Shown here: in pieces, positions 46,501-58,650 of the stretch
Position numbering within the stretch: position 1 is the stretch's first letter
How the letters are laid out: every line of letters starts with the position of its first letter
Translations under genes and position numbers: made by a program
Source: Lytechinus variegatus
Lineage: Eukaryota > Echinodermata > Echinoidea > Temnopleuroida > Toxopneustidae
Length of the DNA: 64,000 nt
Reading direction: 5' to 3'
Assembly (NCBI RefSeq): GCF_018143015.1
Contig: NC_054756.1
Span: forward strand, 18,125,361-18,189,360
Notes under the pieces: generated by a model
The model's input: only the letters and a program-made list of their open reading frames with translations
Told to the model about the DNA's origin: nothing
Databases searched by the model: none

Positions 46501-47085
46501 GGCGATGTGTCTGTTTTGAGTGGCTTGGATAAACCGGAAGCAGGGGGAATGATGTGTCTCTTCATGCAGAACACCCTCAGCAGGCTGCAGCGTCTTCCTA
46601 TGATCAGCGTCGCTCACGTCCACGGGCAAGCAATAGGGGGTGGGGCCGAGCTCTTGACTGCATGCGACTTCCGCCTTTGGACGGAATCCACGGAACTCCA
46701 GTTCAAGCAGGCCAAGTTGGGACTTTCCCCTGGATGGGGCGGCGGTGCACGGCTAGTTGGCATTGTTGGTCCACAGAGGGCGCTACAGCTTCTTGCAGGA
46801 TGCCAGAAGGTTACAGCCTCTGAAGCACTTGAGTTTGGGCTCGCTACTGAAGTCTTGCCAAGAAGTGGTGACAGTGTACAAGATGCTGCAGAGTGGCTTA
46901 GTCAGTACACACAGCCGTCTGTAGACATCCTCAGTGGTATCAAGGAACTTGTACTTGCAGCCACCCATCTTCCTCTGGACAAAGCATTAAAAGTGGAGCG
47001 TGAAATCTTCACCAGTCGCTGGTGGAGTTCCGAGCATGAGGAAGGATTTAAGAAGGTTCTAGATAAATTACAACGGGGAAAGTAA
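43527..47085 (+). CDS. ECHDC1: ethylmalonyl-CoA decarboxylase (enoyl-CoA hydratase/isomerase family)
   Basis: Two coding exons, 43527-43827 and 46391-47085, joined in phase 1 (TCA G|GA AAA), give 331 residues against 307 in human ECHDC1. The chosen ATG opens MRSLVRLSFPLVRHYCNRG, a basic, acid-free mitochondrial-type leader. The crotonase fold is clear: GSVDL, IVLNNPSKGNALSG across the junction, the first oxyanion-hole loop CSGGD (135-139), the second GQAIGGGAEL (180-188), and TACDFRL, LGLSPGWGGGARL downstream, all matching ECHDC1 rather than ordinary enoyl-CoA hydratase. The enzyme removes ethylmalonyl-CoA made by side activity of acetyl-CoA carboxylase, yielding butyryl-CoA. Human ECHDC1 has SGSD at the first loop; here it is SGGD. 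The 2.56-kb intron holds a MITE, a nested pair of elements and a long hairpin. AATAAA follows 221 bases after the stop. The gene converges with TDH. Confidence 0.93.
43847..44154. mobile_element. MITE in the ECHDC1 intron
   Basis: GGGCCATATTCTGAAGTCAG at the left and complement of GGCCCATATTCTGAAGTTGG at the right; AGGTTTAACTTAGACC and its mirror lie just inside. About 308 bp, starting 20 bp into the intron. Confidence 0.85.
44600..45430. mobile_element. older repeat split by a MITE insertion
   Basis: ACATTTGCTCTGGCGACAAT at about 44630 and AGGAGCAAATGTCACAG at about 45404 are inverted ends of one repeat; CCTAACCTCC-type sequence lies between. A related fragment (ACATTTGCCCCGGCGAAAAT) is at about 62938. 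The 44670-45280 MITE lies within it, so the MITE is the younger insertion. Confidence 0.55.
44670..45280. mobile_element. MITE family 2
   Basis: TTAAATGACAAGTCCACCCC at the left and complement of TTAAAGGTCAAGTCCACCTC at the right, each with TTAA at the edge. Both arms carry TGACATCA (44861-44868, 45080-45087), and CAGTTACCGGTATA mirrored by TATACCGGTAACT. About 611 bp, non-coding. Confidence 0.87.
45522..46004. repeat. 483-bp near-perfect hairpin in the ECHDC1 intron
   Basis: The left arm (45522-45771) and right arm (45783-46004) are reverse complements with few differences and an 11-nt loop. Paired words include CTGATGTGGTTTAC, CACCATGTGGAGTGTTATAG, AGAAAGTGGAGATTGAGAGT and AGAGATGATGAGTAGTAGAG. 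The left arm has about 28 extra bases. A diverged single-arm relative lies at about 52250-52395. The Ser-rich frames at 45733-46005 are artefacts of the arm. Confidence 0.92.
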
Positions 47086-47305
47086 CACCTGTCGGCACTA
47101 TGACATTGCATGAGGACACCCAGAAATGAGTTTTATTTGTGATGTTATTTCTTTGAGTTAGTTGCTTTCTAACTTTATATTCTGTGCTGCACCATCATCT
47201 TAATATCATTTTTCAATACTTACAGTGTAAGTATTTGAGGGATTGAATGACCATTAAACATTATGTATTTTGTAAAATATTCAATTATTTTGCTGTTGAA
47301 TCCTT

Positions 47306-47311
47306 AATAAA
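47306..47311 (+). promoter_or_regulatory. poly(A) signal, ECHDC1
   Basis: AATAAA 221 bases after the stop codon, followed by TG-rich sequence (GGTCAGTATGTT). Confidence 0.65.
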
Positions 47312-47374
47312 TGGTCAGTATGTTCCACTTATCGCTTGATGTGGTAAAATGACAATTCCTGGAATGGGCAAAAG

Positions 47375-49173
47375 CAGGGCGCGACAAACCCGCTTGCCCG
47401 CTTGCCCGGGGCAAGTGAAAATGACGTGCGGGCAAGCACCTCTCAAAGTCAATTGCCCGATCGGGCAAGTGGTTGTTGCGTCTTTTTTCTGTACCGTACC
47501 TTGTTTTTCCCATAAATCATTCAAAATCCACACTCAAAATCATTAATAAACCTTAAAAAATAGCGAGTAGCGCAGTTTCAAATTCCGAAATTGCGTTATT
47601 TTTTCTGTACCACGTATTTCCATACATGGTAACAGGTATGAAAAAAATCAACGCAATGGCCGGGAAACAGTTGAATGTAGTATAGGGGTCCATTATGACT
47701 ACCACCATGTGCAATTTCTAATGCACATTTTCCCCCTTCCGATATCACAATTCTGTGATAAAATAATTAGAATTACACAGGAAATAAATCACAGAGTCTC
47801 GCATTGGTGAGTTGTCATGTCATTCGGCTTTGCTTTTCAAAACGGCCTATTATAACATCCAAAATAACTTGCCGTATTTGTTGATTATGACTTAAAATTC
47901 ATTTGTTTCCCTTTTTGAGGGGATGAGGTAAATATCAGACAATAAATCATCAAACAAAGTTCCATCTATTTTACAAGGCCGGCGGGCCGGGAGGCTCACA
48001 CACGTGCGCATACTAGCTAGCCAGTCTGACTGTCTCTCTGCCAGAGCTCTGGGGGACAATTCGCTCAGTAAAGGCCTCAATGATGGTGATTTTCTGTTTC
48101 AGACAGAGTTTACATTTCGGGTATATTATTCAAAACTTCCAATAAAGTTTGATGATTTCTTCATTGTCATGTATATTTAAGTTATTAATGAATACATTCT
48201 CACCAAATTTAGACTCCCCCATAGAGAAATGCAATTTTCGTAGAAGTCTGCGTTTTCAAGTACAGGAAAAGTAAGGGTATGTGGGCCTTTATTACATGGC
48301 CGAGTACAGGTTATTGTACCGGAATAGGCGAAGTAGAAATTAGATATTTATTTGAATTCATTTATATCAAAGTTCAACTCACACCTGCACAAACACACCC
48401 TCACACACACACACACACACACCCAAGATTCTAAGCATAGTGAAAAAAATTACTTAAAAATCATACAATATTAAACAATGTTACTAAATAATTCATTAAT
48501 AAGTGAACAGGTATTCCTCAAAATAGAAAAAAAAAGAAGCATGTGAAAACATGTAGATAAAAATTATTGACCGAATGGAACATCATAAAATGATGAAGAA
48601 AAGACTTGATGGTTTCCAACTAATTTTTTTTTTAAATCAAGGAAATATGGAAAATAAATGACCATTTCATGGATTTAAAGATGCAAAATGTGAAATTTTA
48701 GCCACTCCACTTTTGATGATAAAATAATTTTTTCCGAGTCAATAAAGAGCTGAACATTTTTCACTGGCTTTCTTTATAGTTTCCAACTACGGTAAATGAA
48801 AGCAATTCTAAGGAAATATGTTACGCAGGTAGCCATTTCATGGATTTAAAGATGCAAAATATGAAACTTTAGCAACTTTTGTTGAAGGGTTTTTTAAAAC
48901 CTTAAATACCCAAATATCAATTTTTTTTCTCCAAAATAAACGTAAAGACTCAGGCCTACGTTGCTGATAATATCCTTTTCAATGTGTGTTCTTTTATACT
49001 GGACATGATTCTCAATTGTTATTTTGTATACCTTAATAAAAATAAGAGTAGTGCCATCATAATGAAAAAAATATTTGAAAAATTGGGCAAGCAGTTTTTT
49101 CTATTGGGCAAGCAAATTTTTTCATCACTTGCCCAACAGGGCAAGTGACGAAAAAATTTTTTGTAGAGGCCTG
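47375..49173. mobile_element. hAT-like non-autonomous element, exact 8-bp target duplication
   Basis: Ends CAGGGCGCGACAAACCC and (complement) CAGGCCTCTACAAAA, flanked by the exact direct repeat GGCAAAAG (47367-47374, 49174-49181). Both subterminal regions repeat short palindromic words of the CTTGCCCGGGGCAAGTG type (left) and CACTTGCCCAACAGGGCAAG (right). No transposase frame; the interior is AT-rich. Inserted about 60 bp beyond the ECHDC1 poly(A) signal. Confidence 0.9.
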
Positions 49174-49181
49174 GGCAAAAG

Positions 49182-50589
49182 GAATGTTATTGGCTGATCC
49201 CTATAATTGAAGATGCATTATATCTTGTAATATTACAAGTATTTCCAGAGCATTTCATTGAGCTTGTTATAAATCAGCAAATTATTATCCATCCATTTTA
49301 TATGAAAGCTCAGGGCATTCCATATCAAGGTTTGAATAATGTAGGACCACCAAGTACATTGATTACCCATTCATTGGTGTCAGTGCCCCCTTTTTGAGTC
49401 CTTGATATTTTCCCGCGTTTATGCTGCATTATAGAATGATGCCCTTTATTATCGTCCAGGAGTAGGAGCTCATCCCCAAAATGCCATTACCTTGGGATTT
49501 ACCCAAGTGAGTGGAATGATGATGATAATGGTAATAATATCAATAAATCACTGGATTTACATGTATAAGTAGCACTTTTTCCGATGATACACAGTGCAAC
49601 TATTATTACCCCGGATTTTAATAGCTTGGGCTACCACTTTATCAGCTGCGAATCATGATATCGAAAGCTCAAGCTTCATTTAAAATTGGGTCAACTTTGG
49701 TGTTGTGTTCAATTAGCAAATTTGGCCCAACACCAACACCAAAAGGTCAACATCAAACTTGTAGTCCCCCAAAATGTGCATGTATTCTGAAATCTGGTAT
49801 AAAGTGAGCCGTGTGTGGTTTCTCAAAAATCTGTGCCAGAATTATAAAAAGCTAAACCTGCCATTGAATTCTGATTTGATTTGAGCTGTGGTCTCGAAAG
49901 ATTTGTGCCAAAAGTATGAAAAGCCAAATAATATCAATGAACTCTGATATAATTTTAGTTGTGTGCAAGATGTATGAAAATCTCATGCATTTCTAACCTT
50001 GAGCGTTGCTTCTCTGTGTGAGTGGTATGTGATATACAATTACAGTAAAAGCAATGTTCATTATTTTTTTCTTACATGTGGTAGTTTTGAAAAACCAAAA
50101 ACAACATCAATTATACAAATAGTGTTTTTGTACATATTAATCCAAGGGATGCCAGTATTTTTTGTGTTTTTTCTTTTAAAACAAGGTTTGTAATTTATTT
50201 CTCCTCTCTAAGTTATTTAGTATGTGGCTGATTTAACAGATAACAAGTGCTGAATTAAGTTTAATATTTCTTGAAATAGGCATAGAAAAGGATTTATGTG
50301 TACTGTACATGTACAATGTAGCCAGGGTGTCAGTTGACAAAGTCAGTCAATGCGCATTGTTCCGTGTGCATTAGGGTGTTGGCAAGTTTGAGCATACAGG
50401 GGTTTCAGTCTCAATTGCATCAATTTATCTACATCATACATGTACATGTCAAAATTTACTAGAAAATTATTTATATATCTGTAGACAATCAACCTTGATT
50501 TAGAAGCCCTTATCTTGAAATTGTTGCTCACTGACATTGGCCAAGTTTAGCTTTCATGTTTTATTTTGTTTGACGTACCTCATACTTAG
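49182..50589. other. intergenic DNA without a recognised gene
   Basis: AT-rich; nothing recognised. Frames at 49999-50193 and 50343-50537 have no recognisable domain. Confidence 0.5.
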
Positions 50590-51310
50590 ATTTGAATCCC
50601 TGATTGGTCATATGTTCATCATCATCTCAGGGTTTTGACTTTCAATTTATTCTATCAATCCCTATGACAGAATGCAAAACCGCTGAGGGCAGGGCCACAA
50701 GATTTGTTGCTATATACACCCAGCTAGCTGGCTTGAGGAGCTGTGATGGCTGCTGCAGCTGCTAGCGCTTGGTCATGTACGTACGCTTAGCTTCAGGCGA
50801 ATTGGGCCTCTAGCCTTGCCTAGCTACAGGTTGACTAGCAGCAGTGCAGCTCGTTTAAATTTTTTTTAAAGTGATTTAGCGAATCAACTTTGATCAGAGA
50901 TACACTAAGCTGCCCTAAAATAGATACTATATACCTCATAATAACATTATCTTTGATTGGTCAAAACTGCATGATGTGAGGTGGTGCTATTCTGTCTATC
51001 ATTGTCTCGGGGGTTTGACGTACTGTACATTTTCTTTAAACCCTATCATGGTACTCTTAACCCCTGAGGGCGGGCCACAGAGTTGTGTTTTTACGCGTGC
51101 ATCTAGCTAGCTCAAGCTACATGTATGTAACAGGCTGCGCTGCTGCTTCTCAGTCATGTACACGCAGCCATTGCCTGCTGGCTGGCCAACTGGATTTATC
51201 GGTTGTCCTGGCCAGCATGTAGTCGAGCAGCCCTGAAAGTGCAGCTCGTTCAAATTTAGCAAATCAAAGTGAGGTTAGAGTTATTAGTACACTAGACTAA
51301 TGGTCCTGAA
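50590..51310. repeat. ~360-bp tandem duplication
   Basis: Copies at about 50590-50930 and 50945-51310 share TTGATTGGTCA, CCCTGAGGGCGGGCCACAG-type sequence, CTAGCTAGCT, GTCATGTACACGCAG-type sequence and GTGCAGCTCGTTCAAATTT, with considerable divergence. No reading frame is conserved between the copies. Confidence 0.7.
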
Positions 51311-51366
51311 ATTTGATCGATTGGGATAAAGTTACATGATTATCGATGAGGTTTATAAACCAACTA

Positions 51367-51530
51367 TTGACTGCTCTGTATTCGGATGACAGTGAAAAAT
51401 CATCACTTCCTCGGTGCTTTTCATACTGGCCCTTCTATCACTCCTTGGCAAAGGCCTGGGGTGATAGTAGGGCTGGTAGACAAAGCACCTCAGGAATTAT
51501 AATTTTACCGTCATCCTCATGTGCAGTCAA
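51367..51530. repeat. 164-bp imperfect palindrome
   Basis: TTGACTGC...CGGATGAC...CTTCCTCGGTGCTTT...CTGGCCCTTCTATCAC is mirrored by the right half ending GTGCAGTCAA, with the turn near CCTTGGCAAAGGCCTGGGG. It is probably a short foldback element. The plus-strand frame over it is incidental. Confidence 0.75.
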
Positions 51531-53708
51531 TATTTGTATATCGGTAACCTCGCGAGAGTTGTGTGATAAAACATGTGCCCCGTAAAATGAATATTAAAGT
51601 CTACAATTTCTATAAATGTTAAGACAGGAATAACCATCGTTTCTGGGGATTTATTTAACAATTTCTGACATTTTACTATAATATGTATTGGTGAGTGGAG
51701 CCATCACATTTCAGCGGAACAACCAAATACAGAGACTGAAGCTTTTGGTCTGATAAATGTAGTGCTACACGAACATGTGTTTTCATTCATATGCTGTGTA
51801 TCGTTTCATATTTAAATACTAAACTTGATGTTATTAATCACTTGTGACTATTGTAAATAGTGATAATTTTATGGATATAGAATGATCTGAAATAATTATT
51901 GACCTGAGCAAGCACAATGCATGAATTGCTGCATGATTTATATCATAAAATTTAAGAGCAGTGATCAGTTGAATGCTATATGATAAACTCATGAAAATAT
52001 ATTGAAATACTATCATATTAAACCGTTTCTATTTGCATTACTTGTGTAAACTGGTTTTCCCTGACACTCTTTTATTTTTGCTCTCTCGCTCTTTCATTTC
52101 TTCTTGCATCCTTAGTAGTATCAAGTACAGTAGCATCTTTCAATTTCTCTCTCTCACTCACTGTACTCCCCCCCCTCTCTCTCTTTCTTTATTGTCTACA
52201 AAAAAATTTTTTTCTTCAACAAATTCAATCCCCAATCGCAGAAGAGGTTTACAGTAAGCCATGTGTAAAATCTAGGAGAGACTGAGATAAGAAAAGTGGA
52301 TAGAAGTGAATAGAAATGGAGATGAAATGGAAAGGTGAGAAAGTGGAGATTAGAAAGTAGAGTATTCTTTTTCAAATGAGTGTAGTGTAAAGCTAAGAAG
52401 TGCAACAAAAGAATCAAAATAAATGAAAAAAAGGATACTCGACACTTGTTTATGCGCTTTGACCATTTTCTCCCATTTAATGCATCAATTTTCATCTATA
52501 TGGTATATAACAATCAAAATAAACAAGCGCCCATTTTCTAAAACCCTGCATAGTAATTAATCATGTTTTATCCACATCTTGCTGTTGAAGAAAATCTTAA
52601 CATTTCAAGATTGAAAGAGAATGGGGGTAAAGTTCACTATACAATTAGAGCTATAAAACAGTGGTATGCATGAGCATGCACATAAATTATAAAAGCTTTA
52701 ACCATATGTCATGCCCTCATTCTTCAAATAAGTGTATTTTTGAATGAGTTGTGAAAAATTCATGCTCACATTAGAAATAAAATGGATTTGTTGATACACA
52801 AGTTGTTTCCAATACTTCACAGGAATAAATAATCCCGCCAAATAATACAATGAATAATTAATTTAGTCCCAATATGGATATACTCAGTCATCTAGGGTAA
52901 AGTTCACCCACACATTTTTATTTTAATAAAAACAAGGAAATTATAAAAAATACCAATGAAGGTTTTAAAAAATTCATCACATAATTACAGATTTATAAAG
53001 ATTTTTTTCTTTCATTTTCTACCATAACATACTTGCCAATCTGAAAGAATTATCAGATTTGTTAAGATTTTTTTCAATTCAAAACAGTAAAATAAAAGCA
53101 GAAGTAAGATTTTCTTAAGTACTATATGTATTCCTCTTGTGAGCAATTGCCTCAAAAGAAGATTTTTACTTTGTTTCAGTAAGATTTTTCATTTGTAAAA
53201 AGTTGGAAGATATGCAACATATGTTGGGTTAAAAAAAAATAATAACCATAGTCTACTGTATAAACTTGTGCAAAGGTACGCTTGGCACATGTAGATCCGC
53301 AGACCTGCATATCATAATGCATATGGCTACCGTGAAAGCAAGCCTCCCCCCTCCCAAAATATCTATATTACAAAAATAAATTGTCAACAAACTTGCAATC
53401 ATAAATCTCCTCACACGGCGTGCATGGATTATGTACAATGCTGAAAATAGACAAATGAATTCAAAGAATACAGTGTAATGTCAAACTAAACATAAAGGTC
53501 TATGATACCCCGGTTAAACCAACAAAAAGGCTGTATATGGTATGGAAAGTGAAATTTAAAAGTGTTCTGTTTTTCCAGTTATGAGATACCATATTACTCC
53601 AACCTGTTGTGATGCTGTGTGCTGCATGTCACTTATTGTCATGAATTGGTGGCAAAAAATCTATAAAGCTCAGACATGCTCGATGCATATACATTTGTAA
53701 TTTCAAAG
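51531..53708. other. intergenic DNA; relic of the ECHDC1-intron hairpin family
   Basis: At about 52250-52395 words such as AAAGTGGATAGAAG, GTGAGAAAGTGGAGATT and AGTAGAGTATTCTT match one arm of the 45522-46004 hairpin. A CT-rich patch lies at 52078-52200. Nothing else recognised. Confidence 0.5.
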
Positions 53709-54204
53709 CTTCGTTATTCCGAAGGTTAGGATATTCTGAAGGTTCGTTAATCCGAAAGCGAAATAAGGTACATTGTTCCGAAGGTTCGACAATCCGAAAA
53801 CGAAATGAGGTTCGTTGTTCCGAAGGTTTGTTGATCTGAAAGCGAAATAAGGTTCATTGTTCCGAAGGTTCGTTTATCCGAAAACGAAATGATGTTCGTT
53901 GTTCATTCCGTTTCCGGACAAACGAACCTTCGGAATTAGGAACCTCATTTCGTTTTCGGATTAACGAACCTTCGGAATTACGAACCTCATTTCATTTTCG
54001 GACTAACGAACCTTCAGAATTATGACACTCATTTCCTTTTCGGATTAACGAACCTTCGGAATTACGCCACAAATGTTCAGATTAACGGACCCTTTTTCGT
54101 TTTTGGATAAACGAACAAGGAGGTATATGCAAGTTACGTGTTTCGCAATGACGGACCTTCGGAATAAAGAACCTTCGGATTTACGAACCTTCGGAATTAC
54201 GAAG
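53709..54204. mobile_element. CCGAAGGTTCG foldback element
   Basis: The left half repeats TTCCGAAGGTTCGTTAATCC-like units and the right half repeats their reverse complement (ACGAACCTTCGGAATTACG). Ends are CTTCGTTATTCCGAAGG and (complement) CTTCGTAATTCCGAAGG. About 496 bp; the units are about 20-40 bp with CGAAAACGAAATGAGG between them. Confidence 0.85.
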
Positions 54205-56636
54205 TGTAACCACTTGATGCATGAATGAACTTTTGGAGGGGTACAGCAGCGGAAAAAAAAAATTGGGAAGGTTCCATATAATGTTGACTTATTGTTAGTA
54301 TTATCATTGTTGTTATTATCATCTTTTTCATCCCTATCAACTACCTTGCATTTAAAGAAATATAATTCAATTTTTTATTTCTTTGGACAGGATATAAGTG
54401 ACTACATGATACTATGAAAGTGCTTAGGCAATAAATAGGTTTATATGTAAAACTTAAAGCACACACAAAACAAAAGCTGATGATCAAAATTGCTGATCAA
54501 AAATGCTGATGAATAACTCTATTTTACAACACAAAAGGCTTGAACCAAATCCCAGTATTGTGAGAATCTTGATTAACTAAGTACATGTACTTGTTGATTC
54601 CATATAAGCATCCATTTTCCTCACATAGATAGATTAAAAAAATAGACACTATATAGACACTTGTGTCACATACATGTACACGATATGTCAGTGCATATGT
54701 ACATAATAAAAACACCTCCACACTTGCAGGCACATTTATCAAAAGGTGTATACTGCATACTTATATTCAAAATCAAATATTTAGTATCTACAGAACACAA
54801 ACCAGGGCCCTGTTTCACAAAAGCTTTTTACCATCAGCCGATCAAATTGACTAATTTCAGTAGCTTTAAACTGTTATTACAAATAAGTTTTATGAAACTG
54901 GCACCAGGACCATTCTGAAAATCAAATACACCCTAATGCTGCAATTTTAACATAAAATGCAATGATAAAAAACAACTAAAATCACATTTATATATGAAAT
55001 GAATACAAAATATATTATTTAATTATTCAACAAAACAAAAGCAAAATCAGCCTTTCTAGAAAATGTGTGGAGTCTGTCAAATACCTTTAATAAAGTGGTG
55101 TATCTAGAGTGCCATGGGTAAGCACTCTTAAGTTGTGCCCCTGAAATTAGTCTTCTTCAAAATTTGATGCATGCCCAAACTGCAACATGATGCCCTGCAC
55201 ATATGCCCCCTTATTTTCCTATATACGCAACTGAAAGACAACTGCTAGAATGAAAAATGTTTTTATTGATTCAGCGTGATTTTGCATTTTGTTTACACTA
55301 ATATGAGATACATGAAAAAAAGCTTATCATCAACACATTCATATACTCCCATGTTTACGGACATCCTGTAAGAAAAACAATACAAAAAAATAACTATAAT
55401 ACAAAAAGACATAATTCAATACTACTCTCAAAAGAACACATGGTCTCAGCTGAAGTTTGTAAGCTGCGGAATAACAATACACATTCATTCATAAAAACAG
55501 CAATGAGGTTGATAAGATCACAAAGTAAAGTATTATTACCTCAGAAGGGGCCTTTGCTTATTCATATACCGGTATTTTTTTGCAATTGATAACCACATCA
55601 ATTCCAAACAAACAAGTTACAAAATTCAACTTTCGCTAGAAAGTAAATCATCCATGCTTTTTGTAGCAAGATGATGACACGTGACTAATTACAAGGGTGG
55701 GTGTCACAAAAAATTAATTGCAAATATTAATTGCATCTAAATTCCCATATATAACACATCACTGTGGCAGATCGTACTAAGAAGACTCATATTACGGTGC
55801 ATATATCAACACACTAATGAATATCATGTGCACATTGGCACTTGAAACATGACTTCAGTCACATTCAAACTTTTTTGTGAAACAGCCTCCTTGACATTTA
55901 ATTTATGTCAAAGCCTAAGTTTAACTAGCAAGCTTCTTGAAATATCTATCTATATGTGCATAATTTCAAACTCCTTTTCATCTTCTTTCTGACAAAGTTT
56001 TAAATACACTCTGAGATGTGTACGGAAAGTAGACAGTTCCACGAAGGTTGCTTTCATAAAAGAACATGAATTCTTTGACAAATATTATCTTAGCCAATCA
56101 AAAGCCATGATTTCAGTAGCATACAACAGAAGTTTGTGGCATGTTATTGATCACAAGTTAAACGAAACGGTGTCAGAAATCTGGTGAATAAATGGATGAA
56201 GAATAAATAATCACTTTTGACAACATACAAGCACTCGTAGATGATTATAAATATACACCATACAACTACAAAGTACTGGAAAGATGAAAATGAATTAACA
56301 AAGCTATTTGCATCAACCTCTAGGTAAAAGACTCTTGTGTATTTTTCTCTCAATTATCATTGAATACCCTGTTTCTGAATAAGTTAAGAATAAGTTAAAT
56401 CTTAAAAAGATGCATAAATAAGATGATGGTGAAAATTTGATGCATTCAAAAGGTATGCTAATGCTGAATAATCTATAGCACATAAATATGAATGTGAATG
56501 AATAGCTGGTATCGCAGAATCTAAAAATGGCGCTGATTACGTACATGGTTGACGTTTTTCAACCTGAAATTATCAAGAACAAATGCAATCTTCATTCAGC
56601 TTTTATTTTTTATTTTTCATTAGATTTTATCTTCTG
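54205..56636. other. intergenic DNA without a recognised gene
   Basis: AT-rich; small frames only. One short MITE lies at 54803-54908. Confidence 0.5.
54803..54908. mobile_element. ~106-bp MITE with TTTCAYAAAA ends
   Basis: CAGGGCCCTGTTTCACAAAA at the left and complement of CCTGGTGCCAGTTTCATAAA at the right. ACCAGG at both edges may be the target duplication. Confidence 0.6.
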
Positions 56637-57135
56637 TTAAATGGGAAGTTCACCCTGACAAAAAGTTTATTGTAAAAATAGCAGAAAAAATTATAAAAAA
56701 TATTGCCGAAGGTTTGAGAAAAATTCATCAAATAATTAAAAAGTTATTCGAATTTCAATTATTTGATTTGTGACGTCATATGCGAGCAGCATTCCTACAT
56801 AGCGAATGGTAAAAAATCAATGAAATGTCATTTTCTCAGAAAATGGTTTTCACTGTACCTTTTGTGTATCAATAGACAAACCATTTCACACCCGATAATG
56901 AATAGAAAACAAAATTAAGTCATCAGGAACTATACAAAATTTGAAATTCCTGCATTTTATATTACATAACACATGGGGCAGCTGCTCGTTTATGACGTCA
57001 CAAATCCAAAACTTTGAACTCTAATAACTTTCTTACTCTTTAACGGATTTTCCTCAAACCTTCATCAATATTTTTTACTATTTTTTCTGCCATTTTGACA
57101 ACAAAGTTTTCTTCAGGGTGAACTTCCCCTTTAAA
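56637..57135. mobile_element. MITE family 3
   Basis: TTAAATGGGAAGTTCACCCT at the left and complement of TTTAAAGGGGAAGTTCACCC at the right. Perfect CRE octamers TGACGTCA at 56771-56778 and 56993-57000 each lie next to mirrored GCGAGCAGC/GCAGCTGCTCG words. About 499 bp, non-coding. Confidence 0.88.
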
Positions 57136-58321
57136 TCTTTTGCCTGCTCTTGGTAAATACAAGTGAAATAATGTCAAGCATGAGATTTATTCAGCCCCGT
57201 TTTAAGATAAATATAGTTTAAGATGGGATAAGGATTTCTCATTTTGATTGACCAATTGAATGAGTTACCATCGACAGATTAATAAAATTGTTCCGGTAAT
57301 CATTCTTCAAAAAACTACAAATAATCCTTGGAAATGTATGTATACACAAGCACATAATTATGTTAACAGGAGATTAATCGGAGATTGTATAAACCTCATA
57401 ATTATTGAGCCCAATTCTCTCCCAGCTATAGCTTTGTGAGCTAGAAATTAAGTCATAACGTCTAAAAAAAAAATGAGAAGACCACAGTTGCGGACGTATT
57501 GCCGATTGCACACACTATTACAAGAAAAAAAATCCTGCATAAATAGACGACGACATGAATACTTTCCCCACAGATGCAAACCTATGAAAACAAAATATAC
57601 AAACAAGGTGTACCTGTAAAACATGTCTACAATTCAAACAAAACAAATTGGTGGTATCAGAATGAAAAGTGAAGGTTATAAATGTTGAATACTGTATCAA
57701 CAAAAACAATCAGGTGCGGTATAAACTCAAAAGGAGTTGGAACAGAATTTTCAATATTGCTATCCAGGTATTCCTAAAATTCTGTGCCAAAAGATTCCAT
57801 TAAAATATCTACAGACATTGTAATTTTCAATAATAATTGTACACTTGACCACCCACTGACAATTTTCAGCATTCTCTGTTTTCAGCCTAGATTACATATT
57901 TCAATACATTACTCTACCTAAACTATATTATAACTTACTAGATCTATCTATGACAATATATACAGCATCTATTTCAATGACTTTCAATTGAAACCATTAC
58001 TTAAGCTATCGAATCTAGACCTAGTGCGGCCGTGGCATATCTTCAGCAATCACGTCATCACCAACTGTCCGAAGAGGCCAAAATAGATGAGTTCATGTCT
58101 AATAATTTGTTTAAACAATTGAACTAGACTGTTAATTGTCGATAATCTCACAAAATTTCAGGAGCCTTAATGGTCTCACTCAATTCATTTGATATTGAAC
58201 TATCATTATAAATAGAATTCATTTACAATTATATCATAGCTACAAAATATAAGTTGAACTTATTGAATTTGTTTTGTCTAAAAACAATCTATCTGCTGAA
58301 ACTCTCCAAGGACTGGTGGCC
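57136..58321. other. intergenic DNA downstream of TDH
   Basis: No gene recognised. It may include part of a long TDH 3' UTR, but no clear minus-strand poly(A) signal stands out. Confidence 0.4.
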
Positions 58322-58650
58322 GTTTCTTAAAGCTTTTTAAAGGTTAAGAGTGACTTTGAAAACAACCAATGATTCTTTCTTGTAGTAAATCATATTCAAC
58401 ATTGAATGTTCATTGGTAATTATTTAACACGTAAGAAAGGATCACCAGTCGTTCTTGAAGTCGCTCTTAACATACGAACTAGTGGATGTTTCATAAAGCT
58501 GTTGTAAGTTAAGAGCAACTTTAAGAACGACTGGTGATCCCTTCTTGTCGAAAATGGTATATTTATTGGCGATGTTTTAGCGGGTAAGAAGGAATCGGCA
58601 GCCATTCTTAAAGTCGCTCTTAACTTACAAACAGCTTTATGAAATGGCCC
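58322..58650. mobile_element. two adjacent MITEs of the TTTCATAAAGCTG family
   Basis: One copy (about 58322-58480) is decayed; the second (about 58484-58650) has good ends (TTTCATAAAGCTGTTGTAAG / complement of TTTCATAAAGCTGTTTGTAA). Both share GTTAAGAGC and CGTTCTTRAAGTCGCTCTTA with the element at 11898-12065, which explains the similar minus-strand frames in the two places. Confidence 0.82.
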
